Below, one piece after another: positions 38,506 to 50,500 of a stretch of 64,000 nucleotides of DNA. Numbering within the stretch: the stretch's first letter is position 1; every line of letters begins with the position of its first letter. The position numbers were made by a program, and so were the translations under genes. Source of the DNA: Nelumbo lutea (taxonomy: Eukaryota > Streptophyta > Magnoliopsida > Proteales > Nelumbonaceae); contig JAKGHH010000005.1 of NCBI GenBank assembly GCA_022828595.1, positions 59,949,655 to 60,013,654 on the forward strand. Reading direction: 5' to 3'. The notes below the pieces were generated by a model, which worked only from the letters and a program-made list of their open reading frames with translations, was not told the origin of the DNA and did not search any database.

Positions 38506-41500
38506 CCTATTACTGCAAGAGACAAAACTGCAGAAGTTGACCTTCAGAGTGGTGAGGAGCATTTGGGGTTTTGGCTGCTGTGATTGGCTTGAAAGTCCAG
38601 CGGTAAATACTATTGGGGGTATAACCCTTTTGTGGAATAATAAGGCCTTCAGGCTTTTAGATAAAAGGATTGTAATGTTTTCAATTTCAGCAAAGTTTCT
38701 GTGGGAAGCTAACAACCAACAGTTAGTGGTTACAGGGGTGTACGGGCCAGTGGACTCTTGTCTGAAAGATGCTTTTTGGGAAGAGCTAAATTCGGTTAGA
38801 AGAGCATGGGGGAACCTTTGGTGATTGGGGGGGACTTCAACGCCATTATCAACCCGGAAGACAAGAAAGGCTGCACAAGAAGAGTTAATAAAGGCATGAA
38901 GGTTTTTAAGGAATTTATCCAAAATTGGGATTTAATTAATATAGCACTGTCTGGTGAAAAATATACCTGGACCAATAATCAAGACAATCCCTCTCTTGTT
39001 AAGGTTGGATAGGTTCTTGACTTCTCAGAATGGGAAGAAGCCTTTCCCAACTCAAAACAAGAAGCTCTTCCAAGGGTTGTTTCTGATCACATTCCGATAC
39101 TGTTAGATACTGGTGGTTTGAGAAAAAAACCTTCTCCTTTCAGACTTGAACACTGTTGGCTGGACTCAGGAGTTGGGATCAAGTATTCAACAGTAGTGGG
39201 CTGAAGCCTCCTCCGAAGGCACAGCCAGCCATGTATTCTTCAAAAAACTTCAACAGCTGAAACCTAAATTAAAGATTTGGAAGAACGAAGGATCAAAGAA
39301 GGATGAGGAAAAGGGGAAAGATTGTATGGATGCAATTGCAGATTTAGATGCACAGGAGGAAGCAGGTCCTCTGGATGAAGCTAATAGAAGGAAAGAGCTG
39401 GGGCAAAAAAAGATTATGACTCACTAACCTACCAAAATGAAATCAAATGGAGGCAAAGAACAAGGGCAATGTGGCTGAAAGCTGGTGATAGTAATACAGC
39501 TTTCTTTCACAAAGTAGCCAATGCTAGAGGAAGAGTCAACTCAATAGATCATTTGGAGTTAGGTGAGAGGACTGTGTTTCATGAGAAGGACATTGCTGAA
39601 GCCTTTGAAAACTACTTTAAAAAGCTCTTCAGTGACCCTTGTAGGATTAGACCAAAGCTGAATGGTCTACAGTTTGGGCTATTCTCAGATCAGCAGGCTT
39701 TGGAGTTAGAAAAACCCTTGTCAGAAGAAGAGGTAAAGGAGGCCATTAACAGCTTGGAAGGGGAAAAGGCTCCAGGGCCAGATGGGTTTTCTATTCTATT
39801 CTTTAAGAAGTTCTGGAATTTAATTAAATCAGATATGCTAAAGGTATTAGAAGGTTTTCATGAGTCAGCTGCTTCGGAGAGAAGTTCAAATGCCACTTTC
39901 TTATCTCTAAACCTAAGAAAACAGGAGCTAAAGAGTTGAAAGATTTCAGGCCAATAAGTCTAAATGGTAGTATGTACAAAATACTAGTCAAAATTCTTGC
40001 AACTAGACAAAGAGGAGTAATGGACTCTTTGGTTTCTAGCTTCCAAGGTCCCTTTGTCCACAACAAGCAAATCCAATATGGAGTTCTTATAGCCAATGAG
40101 TTAATTGACTCAAGGAAGAGAAGTGGAAGAGCAGGGCCGGTTTCCAAATTAGACTTAGAAAAAGCCCATGATCATGTAAACTGGGCTTTTTTAGGCTATA
40201 TGGTGGAAAGAATGCACTTTGGACCAAAGTGGAGAAATTGGATAAAAGTCTCTGTTTCTACTCCAAGGTTTTCAATCTTGCTAAATGGGTCAGCAAAAGG
40301 AAATTTCAAAAGCTCAAGAAGGCTGAGACAAGGAAACCCTCTATCTCCGCTGCTCTTCCTCTTAGTGATGGAAGGTCTTAGCAAGTTGGTAGACAGGGCC
40401 TCAGAACTGAATCTTCTAGAGGGCTTTGAAGTAAGTCCTAATGGAACAAAAATCCCCATCCCACAATATGTAGATGACACTCTCCTTTTCTGCAGTACTT
40501 CAGAGGACCAAATCCTTAATCTGAAGTATCTACTATTTTAGTTTGAGATAATTTCAGGACTGAAGGTGAACCTAGCAAAGAGTGAACTATTAGCTGTGGG
40601 AGAGGTGCCTAACAGTCAAAATTTGGCTGATATAATGGGATGCAAAGTGGGTAGTCTGCTTACAACATTATTAGGTCTACCCCTTGGAGCCAAATGTATC
40701 TCCAAAGCAATTTGGACTCCAGTCCTAGAAAGGACGGACCAAAAATTGGCTTCTTGGAAGGCAAGGTATCTCTCTAAAGGTGGTAAGGTCACACTCATCA
40801 AAGGTGTGTTAGCCAGTCTTCCAACCTACTTTATGAGCCTATTCCCCATTCCCTCAGAGGTAGCAAAGGAAATGGAAAAAAAAATGAGAAATTTCCTTTG
40901 GAAAGACTGGAAAGACTCTCACAAGTATCATTTAGTGAGCAGGGAGCAAATCTGCAAACCCCCGTCACAAGGCGGGCTTGGAATAAGAAACCTTGAGCTT
41001 TTCAACCTTGACCTATTGGGAAGTTGGCTGTGGAGATTTTCATCAGAACCAAACAAACTCTGGAGGAAGGTGATTGCGGAGAAATATGGCTTAAGGAACA
41101 ATTGATGGGATGCTGGTATTCCCTCTGCCACCTATGGTTGTGGGGTGTGGAAAGGAATTTGCAAGGCTTACAGGCAGTTCAGCAGTGGTGTTAAATTTAA
41201 AGTGGGAGATGGAAGAAAAACCAGGTTCTGGTTAGACCAGTGGGCTGGTGACAACACCCTAAGAGAGCTGTTCCCAGGAGGCAGGCTATGCTGGGCTCCT
41301 CTCTTTAGGAGAAGTTTCAATGACCGGGAAATTCAGCAGATAGCAGATTTTCTTAGTCTGTTACAAGACCAACAGCTAAGTTTTCAGGAGCAAGATTCAA
41401 CAGTTTAGAAATGGTCAAAATCTGGAGAATTCAGTCAAATCCTTCTACAATTTTCTGGTGGGAAGGTCTGAAGCCCCCTTTCCCAGCAAGACCATTTGGG

Positions 41501-44500
41501 GGAACTTGGCTCCTCCAAAAATCAAGTTTTTTGTTTGGGTGGCAGCTCTGGAGAGGTGTCTGTCCAAAGAAATGCTGCTGAATAAAGGTCTTAATCTGCC
41601 AGATTGGAGGTGCTGTTTTTGCAATATGCAAATGGAATCTTCTGGGCATCTCTTCCTTCATAGCAAGTTTAGTTCTGCAGTATGGTCACACTTCTAAAAA
41701 TCCCTGAATCTAAGCTGGTGCATGCCAGCCTCAGTTAGAGCTCTGATAGAGGAATGGCATATTCAGGGGCTGTCGAAGAAGGGAAAGTTATGCCGGGCAG
41801 ACTGGGCTTCCATCCCTCCAACAGTTATGTGGGCTGTTTGGTCAGAAAGAAACAACAAGATTTTTGAGAAAAAAATCTACTACTGAAGCTGAGGTCATTA
41901 ACTTGGCAATAAATGTTTTGAGAAGCTGGATGTCTATACATAATGATTTTAGAGATAGCAGATCTGATTATACTTTTTTCAGATTGGCCTTTTTCTGAGG
42001 TCCTTCATTTTGTACAGCTTCTCTTTGTACACAGGACCTTATATTAATACAGTCATACTTTAACTTCTTTCAAATAAAAAAGGCTTTAGCATAAGGTAAT
42101 TGTGAGCATTCATGGGATGTCAAACAATGGTTGGGATGCAAAGACAGCTCCTTCAACTTCACTTTCTCCCTGGAAATCAATACAGGAGGTATATCCAACT
42201 TCATTAGTTTCACTCATTTTGATGTGAATTGTGGTACCCAAGTACTATTTTGGGAGGATCTTTGGTTGACAAATACTCTTCTCAAGTTTGCTTTTTCTAG
42301 CCTTTATTCCTTGTCCGATTACAAACTACAACATGTTTCAAGTTTTGTCACCTTTTCTCATTCCAAGGCAAATTGGAATTTTGGTTTATAAGGGGATAGA
42401 GGGACAGTGAGTGCGAAGCCCTCGTTCAACTGTTGGACAACCTTAATCTAGCTTTTCTATACCAATCAGTGGAGGACACTGGAGTTTGGTCTCCTACTCC
42501 AAATGGTGAGTTCACTTGTGCTTTGCGTTGGGAAGCCTACCTTGGAAAGGCAAACACTTGTGATACGCTTCAAAAGAGAAGGCCAAACAAATGCCTCTCA
42601 CCTCATATGTGCTTCCTTTGCTTTGCAAGCAGTGAATCCTTAGCCCCTTTGCGCTTTGTATTTGGGAATGTTCTCTTTTTGGTTGTTATTGATCAAAAAA
42701 AAAAAAATGTTCTCTTTTTGGTTGCAGGTGGTATCCCCCACAAGATGTAACTAGCCTCTTCAGTCCAAGCTTCCTAAGACAACCAAAAAAGAGAGGAGGA
42801 ATTATGTGGATGACTGAGTGCAGCAGTGGTGTTGACTATTTGGGAGGAAAGGAATGGAAGGGTCTTCAATGAGAAGAGTAGATCAAAAGAGGAAAGACTA
42901 TTCAGTGGATATATGTTAAGAGCATGGAATGAAGTGGTTCATACTTCTACAGAAAAGGAAAAGGTGTTTATGGAGTGCAAACCCCCAGCAATTAACAGAA
43001 TTAAATTAAATTTTGATGGAATCTCCATGGGAAGTTCTGGTTTGGTAGGTATTGGAGGTGTCTCTAGAGATGGTGCAGGTAGGGTGTTGGCCATGTTTTC
43101 AGGACCTTTAGGATTGGGAGACTCCTTAAAGGCTGAACCAATGGCATTGCTGCAAGGATTAAGATTCACAAAGCAATCAAATTTCCAACATTTGGAAGTA
43201 GAAGACTCAAAACTGGTTGTTTCTTGGACCAGAAGAAAGCATCAAGTGCCATGGATCTATAGGCATGCTTTTAGGGAAATAGAGAACCTGTCACAGAGCT
43301 GAATGTTACATTCAATTGGGTAAAGGACTGTAAATGGGATGGCCGACACTCTAGAAAAACAAGGGGTCTATAGATAGCAGATGTTTTGGGCACTACTGTA
43401 ACTTTATTCTAGAAAAACTAGACAGCAATTGTTTTTGGGTACTATTGTAACTTTCATTGAGGATGATTAATGCCTCATTGAAGGACTGAAACCAACATGT
43501 TGTACCATTCAGTTTTTTTTATGAATTGTTGTACCATTCAGCTTTCACCTCTTAATTAAACAACCAACCAGAAAAATAAACACACCCTACAATAAGAAAA
43601 GCTTGGCTGTTTAAGGAAAAAAAAAAAAAAACAGCCTGAGCTGTTTTCAAGCTTCCTGTTCATGACATGTTAGTATTTTTTTTTTTTTATAAATGAGTGC
43701 AATTTTATTAATCAAAGAAAGAGTGTACAATCAGCCTAAGAGGAGCCACGAGGTGTTACCTCCCCCTTGGAGCCGAGCAATATGCAAATAAACACACACT
43801 AGCCTGAATTACAATTTTAAGGTAGCCCAAAACAGGTCACCCCTTGTTTAGCCAAAGAATCAGCCGTTGCATTTGCAAATCTGCTAACCCACTGAAACCT
43901 AACTGCAATATTTTTGTCAGCCAGTTAGCTTTCTTCAAAAGATCCCTGTAACCCCAAAAGACTTTCTGGATTTGTTAGCCAGCCCACCACCACCTTGGAG
44001 TCCCCCTCAATTATCAAATTTTCCACTCCAAGTTTACTAGCTACCTATATACTTGTTGTACTGCTGCTAGTATATCAGACCTTAAAGAATCGCCAAACAC
44101 CCACTGGTCCTGAGAATAACAATAGGATGTTGCTGTTTTTATCTCTCAGAATCCCTCCTAGTACGTTACCTCGCTTAGTTCTTTATTTGTCTGTTTGACT
44201 AACGAATATTGGTTGCAATTATTCTTTTACCCCATACCCAATGCTAACTTATCATGTGCATGAAGCTACAGAACAGCCCAGGCTGCTTTTTCCAAACAGC
44301 CAAGCGTTTCCACTAAACAGCGAACCTGATCATAACTCCAAGCCCCTAATTTTCTCTGAAAAACAATATCGATAAAAAAAATCTCTGTAAGACAAAGCAA
44401 CAAAGAAACAGATCAGTATCAACCTTCAAACACCACCCCCCCCCAACACACACACACACACAGTTAATCTCAAAATACTAAAAATTTCAATATCCAATAT

Positions 44501-47500
44501 CACGCGTGAAAACTGGAAAAAAAACAAATAAAATGCCAAATACAACCTGATGTGCACTGTCAGGTTGCACAGGTGGGGTAAATTTATAAGGTGCCCTACT
44601 GGACAGCAAGTTTTTGACCACAGAACAGCCCAAAACAAGTTTTCCCTAAAAGTTCCTTGCTTTGCAAGGGTGTCGGCTAGTCCATTCGCTGACCTCCGTG
44701 TCCACTTGAACAGTGCCCCAACCTCCCTTGCTAAGCAGTTTATTTCCCTCATGAATTGTTGATGTACCCAGGCCCCCAAGTTATGTGACTGCAACCACCC
44801 AATTAATATTTTAGAGTTCCCTTCTACCTCAATCTGGTGTAAGCCCCATAATCTCTGCTCTCAAAGAGTCTCCATCACCTATCGAACCTGAATACTGTGC
44901 AACCAGTCTGCCCTCCCTGCCTCTGAAAGCTCCTCCCACCCCAGAGGGACCCAGGTTCCCTAAGGAACTCCCATCGATGTTCAGCTTCACCCATTGATGT
45001 GCAGGAGGGATCCATTGCTCCTTTAACACATACCTCAATGAAGAAGAGTTTTCCACAGTGTACCATCCTCTAAACAAATCATCAGCTGAATAATCTTTAA
45101 ATTAAGGGGATGTTTTAAGCCAATGAATGACCTTAGTAGATATGCAGTCAATGATTTGCTCCTTAGATCTTTCAGAACCCTGGAAGATCCTATTGTTTCT
45201 TTCTTCCCAGATTGACCACAAAACAGCTGCCCTTGTTGCTCTCCCCTTCTTCTTTGGAGGTCTAAAGAAGTTCGAATCAAAGAGTCTTACTGCATCTGAA
45301 GGAGGGGTCCACCTGCATCCAAAGAGAGAGGAAACCAATACCAAACAAAGGCTACAAAAGGACAGGATATAAATAAGTGTGTAATGGTCTCGCCACAGGC
45401 CAAGCAGAGCCTACACACGTGGGGTGAAAGGCAGTAGTTTGGCCGCCTTTTTTGCAGCATATCTAAGGTGTTGATTTTCTGGAGTACCACCTCCCAGTAA
45501 AAGGCCCTTATTTTTGGAGGTACAAGGTTACACCAAACCTCCTCTGTTGGGAAGGTTCCTGCCAAGTTAGATGAATGGAGAAGAGCATTGTAAAAAGAAG
45601 CACCAGTGAAAACCCAGAAGGAGAGGCTCACCAAAATCTACTATCCAAGCAAGACTGATCAAGGAACTGAGTATTAAGAAGGGCAATCAGATCATCAACC
45701 ATACCCATTTCGAACTCCCTCAACCCCCTCCTCAGACCCAAATCCCAAGAGTTACCATTCAGATAGACAGAGGAAATGGTTTTTTCTTTATTCAACAAAA
45801 GAGAGTAGATGGACGGGAATCTATCTTTGAGGGAGACATCCCCAAACCAGACATCTCCCCAGAATCGAACTTTACTCCCTGCACAAGCATCAAGTCTGAT
45901 AAACGGAAGAAATGAGGGCAAAACGCCTAGCTTTCCAAGGAGATGAGCAGGATGCCCTAGGGTCAAGACCAGTATCCCACCTGTTTTCTGCCACCCCATG
46001 TATACTCACTATCACTTTGTGCCACAAGTTGTCCTGTTCCAGAGGTAATCTCCATAACCACTTTCCCAACAATGTTGTATTCCTTAGATTTATGTTTCCT
46101 ATACCCAACCCTCCACTATCTCTACTTCTAGAGACCACCTCCCACTTCACCAAGTGATCTTTCTTTGTATCCCCTCGTTCCCATAAGAAATCCCTCATTA
46201 ATTTCTCCAATTTAAAAGCCACACTAGTGGGGATCTTGAAGGTAGAAAGGAAGTAAATTGGTAGGTTGCCAAAGTTAATTTTATTAGGGTAATTCTTCCT
46301 CCCAGAGAGATGTAATTTCTCTTCCATCTTGCTAGCCTCTTTGAGAATCTTTCCAAAACTAGGTATCAGAAGCTTCCTGACTTTGGATTCCCTCCTAAAG
46401 GTAATCCTAGATACTCTAACGGCCAAATCACCAGCTTCACATCCTAACACTCTAGTAGCAAGGATTCCTACCTCTTCTTCTGATTTATTAACCCTTACCA
46501 CACAGCTCTTTCCCCAATTAATTTTGAGATTAGAGGCCTTTTCAAACTGATTTACCAACCTCTTCAAATTGATTAACTCCTCTTGCACCCCTCCACAAAA
46601 AACAATGATATCGTCTGCAAACTGAAGATGAGTAACCACCATTGCGTCCCTCCCGATTCTCCAACCTCTGATCAAATTATTAGAATCAGCCCTAGCAATT
46701 AGAACACTAAAGACACCAGCTACTAGGGTGAAAAGGAAGGAGGAAAGGGGATACCCTTGTCTAAGACCCCTCTTAGCTGGGAAAAAGTCCCTAGCTACCC
46801 CATTAACCAAGATGGAATAATGACAAGAGGAGATACATCCCTTTATCCATTTACACCACCTCACCCCAAAGCCTTTACGCCTCAAAACTTCTAGAAGAAA
46901 CTCCCAGTCCACCAAATCATAGGCTTTCTCAAGATCAAGCTTACAGACCAGGCCTTTCTCCTTTTTCCGGCCCTTGAACTCCACACATTCATTTGCGATG
47001 AGGATTTGATCTATTATTTGTCTTCCAAAAATGAAGGCACCTTGGTTTGGAGAGATCAAGCAAGGGAGGACTTTCTTAATCCTTTTGGCCAAAACCTTGG
47101 AAATGATTTTATACAAGCTTCCCACCAAGCTATAGGTCGATAGTCTTTCGGGAGGAACGCTTCTGACTTCTTGGGGATTAAAGCAACAAAGGTTGCATTG
47201 GCTCCAGAGTTGAACTTGCCTCTCTCAGAAAATTCCACAAACACTTCCAAAAGATCAACACTAATAATCTCCCAACAATCTTGATAGAAGGCATTGTGAA
47301 ACCATCTGAACCGGGTGCTTTAGACCTTTCCATCGAGAAAATTGCTCTTTTTATTTCCTAGGTCTCAAAAGGTTTTTCTAGATCCGCCAAAAGATCCTCA
47401 GGGTCGGCCCTCCACTCAAAGTCACCCAAACTCTCTCTAACACCTCCATTGACAGCAAAGATAGATTTGAAGTGGTTCACCAAGGCTTGTGCTATGCCAT

Positions 47501-50500
47501 CTTCCCTAGTTAAAATCTGTTCGTCCCACTCCAATTGGGAGATAAAATTCTCTCTTTCTACCGTTGGCCAACAAATGGAAAAAACTAGTGTTCCCGTCTC
47601 CTTCCTTTAACCACCTACATCTTGATTTTTGCCTCCAACTAATCTCCTCTTTTCTCAAAATCTCCTCCAATTCTTGCTTAAGCCTCCACATCTATGCCCT
47701 CTCTTCTACCCTTATTATTCTTCTATCCCCTTCAAGACCATCTAACTATTCTACTTTGTGAGCAATCCAATTTTTCCTTTCTTCTAATCTTCCAAACACC
47801 TCCCTATTCCAATCCTTAATCTTGGCTTTCAGTCTTTGCAGCCCTTATCTTTTCTGAAATCTGAATTTACCTTTCTTCTTTTTCTTCTCGTGAATATGTT
47901 GATTTTCTATATCTTGATCTGAAGTTTAACTTGATGAAGATTATGGTGAAAGATGATTCCTGGTTGCAACAGAACCCAAGGAATTACCATAGGATTTCTC
48001 AAATGCACATGAGAACTTCATTAACCGCAATCTCTCAAATGGACATGAGAACTTCATACATTATATAAGGAATGGATGTCCACCAAAATAGCTTTCTTGT
48101 TTCAACCCATTAATCATATCATCATATGTATAAAGGAGAAGACATACAAAAAGCACACTAGCTAATATTAACACTACAGACCTTATTGCAGACCAAGTCT
48201 TGTAGCTCCTCAGGAGAAAGTACAGACAATTTCTTTGAGAGATCAGAGCGCTTGTTGATTGCACCAATGTTAGCTAATGCAAGTTCTCGTAACTACAGAG
48301 GCACAGAAAAATTAAGAAATCAAAAATGTTATCAGAACTCAGAAATCACTAAATATGAATATGGCTACAGGCAACTTATGAGTAAACCTTGGGAATTTTT
48401 TTAAATGCTAATAACTGAAAAGCCTGAAGGCGGTCATAGTGAGCCCTGAGCACATCATCATCATCCATGTGCTTTCCATTGTAATCATCAATCTCAAAAC
48501 CTTCGTAAAACTGCAGCAAGTCAACCAGTTGAGCAAAAAGCTTTCCCTTCTCATGAGTATAAAGAACACTTAGATGGCATTTGGCAACAACAGCAACATC
48601 AGCAACAATAGTTCTCAGGTATCTACAAAATTTTAAAAGTTCAACAAATAGCCATGAGTCAAAGAATAATATTTTTATTGTTTGTCCTTTACTCGAGAAA
48701 CACTGAAACACAGTAGAGATTGAAACAAAGAGGACAGTGATCATTTGATATAACATAGCCAATAAGTACAATCAGAAATGTACATGACAGACATACAATC
48801 AGACATAACCATGAGAAACAAAAGAAAATGCACCTAACTTACCCTAATATGCCATGCTTAACAGATCAAACATAATAGCAAATACAGATATAATTACCGT
48901 ATTAATAAAACAACAGTTCAGAAGGACCGCAGTAAGAGAATATCTGGAGAAATAACCATTACACCAGAAAAGCAGAAATGGAAACAAAAGCAAACAATAG
49001 TGGCATATTGTTCAATAGATGAGTAAAAACAATTAAAATAGGAAATTCTTGAGCCATACTTTCATAAACTGAAAATTATTTCACAGGTACAGATATAAGG
49101 TTTTAACCCAAAACACCTTTAAGCAAGGTTCAAAGTATAGATACGTATCAGCCCGTATAGGCCGATACGTATCGTGCCGATGGCTTCCCGATACGCCCCT
49201 CCAGGGATTGTATCGGGTCAGACCATGGTTCAGAGGGTAGCCACGCCTTAAACCAACCCCTCTGAACCGGTTTTAAAAAAATAAATAAAACTTAAAAAAA
49301 AAGTACCGATACAGGCCAATACGCCCTACCAGCATATCGGCCTGTCGGTGCTTTGAACCTTGCCTTTAAGATAAGATTAGCTACCACTAAAAGCACCCAG
49401 AATATTAACCACAATTTTTTTACTAAAATAACGCTTTCATTTTTTTGAAAGGTAAAATAAAAATCTCCTCCAAGGATGAGAAAAGGACTTTCAGAGAAGA
49501 GAGGCTAGAGTGGTCACCTCCACAAAACAAAAGTCTCTGGTATTGAGAGAGAGAGAAAGAGTGAATACAAGCTTAAAAATCCCCATGCAATGGTCCAGAG
49601 TAGACTAAAAATCTCCTCCAAAAGAGCACCTAGATCATAGTCGTCAAGCTTAAAATCCCCATGCAGATGTTCGCTAATAGTTTATTGGTCGGTTTTTAGT
49701 CTTTATAATAGAACTTGTTGCATATTATCATGTTTTTTGTTGTGAGGAAAGTAAACACAAATTGTCTTCAAGGGTTCCACTTTGACAAGAGAACCAAACA
49801 GAGGAAGAGGAGATAGCAAGAGACCTCCCTCCATCATTCCCAACACAGTCTTCTAAGTCAAGGTGAGTGAATCTTCTTCTTCGTTTTATGCTCTGTTTCC
49901 TTTTTCTGTTGGTTTAAAACAGTGCCTATGCTCCATTTTTTTTCCTCTTCTTTTTTTATCTTTTCCCCAAGCTTCTTGAATCATTTCAGTGGACTGAAAC
50001 AGGGGCTCCGCCCCCTTTTTTTTCCTTCATTTTCTTCTTTTATGTCAGTATTTGATCCCTAGCTTTTCTTGGTCTAAAAATGGGGCTCAGCCCCTTTTTC
50101 TTCTTAGGTTCTTTTCTTTTCTTGGTCTGAAACAGGGGCAACACCCACTTCAATTCTTCTTTTAAGTTCTAACTTGTAATTTGCAACTTTAATATTTTGT
50201 TTTGCCTACTTGAAGCAAATACTGCAAGAACCACAGGCACAAAAGTCAGTTCAGAGGTTTTGAGGTTAATATATAAAACCAAAAAAAAACTAGTTCAGGA
50301 GGGGCAGAAAACTATAGGCTTCTAATTTTTAGATTTCATTGCCTAGGCAAGGCCTAGGTGCCTGGGTGCCTCATGGTCGCCTACTCACCTTGGCACCTTG
50401 AGAACTATGTCGAAGATCATTGATTTTTCTATGACCAAATAACCTGGAAGATAATATAATTTTGAACTTTCAAAGAAAAAGTTACTTGAAGACACATTGG

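Larger units (their letters stand above)
42086..43560 (+). mobile_element. LINE (L1) 3' part: zf-RVT and RNase H
   Basis: 5'-truncated at [17 protein letters not shown] (42093 on). Decayed zf-RVT sequence follows, then from 42826 an open stretch [14 protein letters not shown] and RNase [53 protein letters not shown]. The second Asp cluster and 'LAKQG' end are degraded (43300-43370). It holds two tiny LINE-tail insertions (42686-42707 and 43513-43526). Antisense to AQR. Confidence 0.8.
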
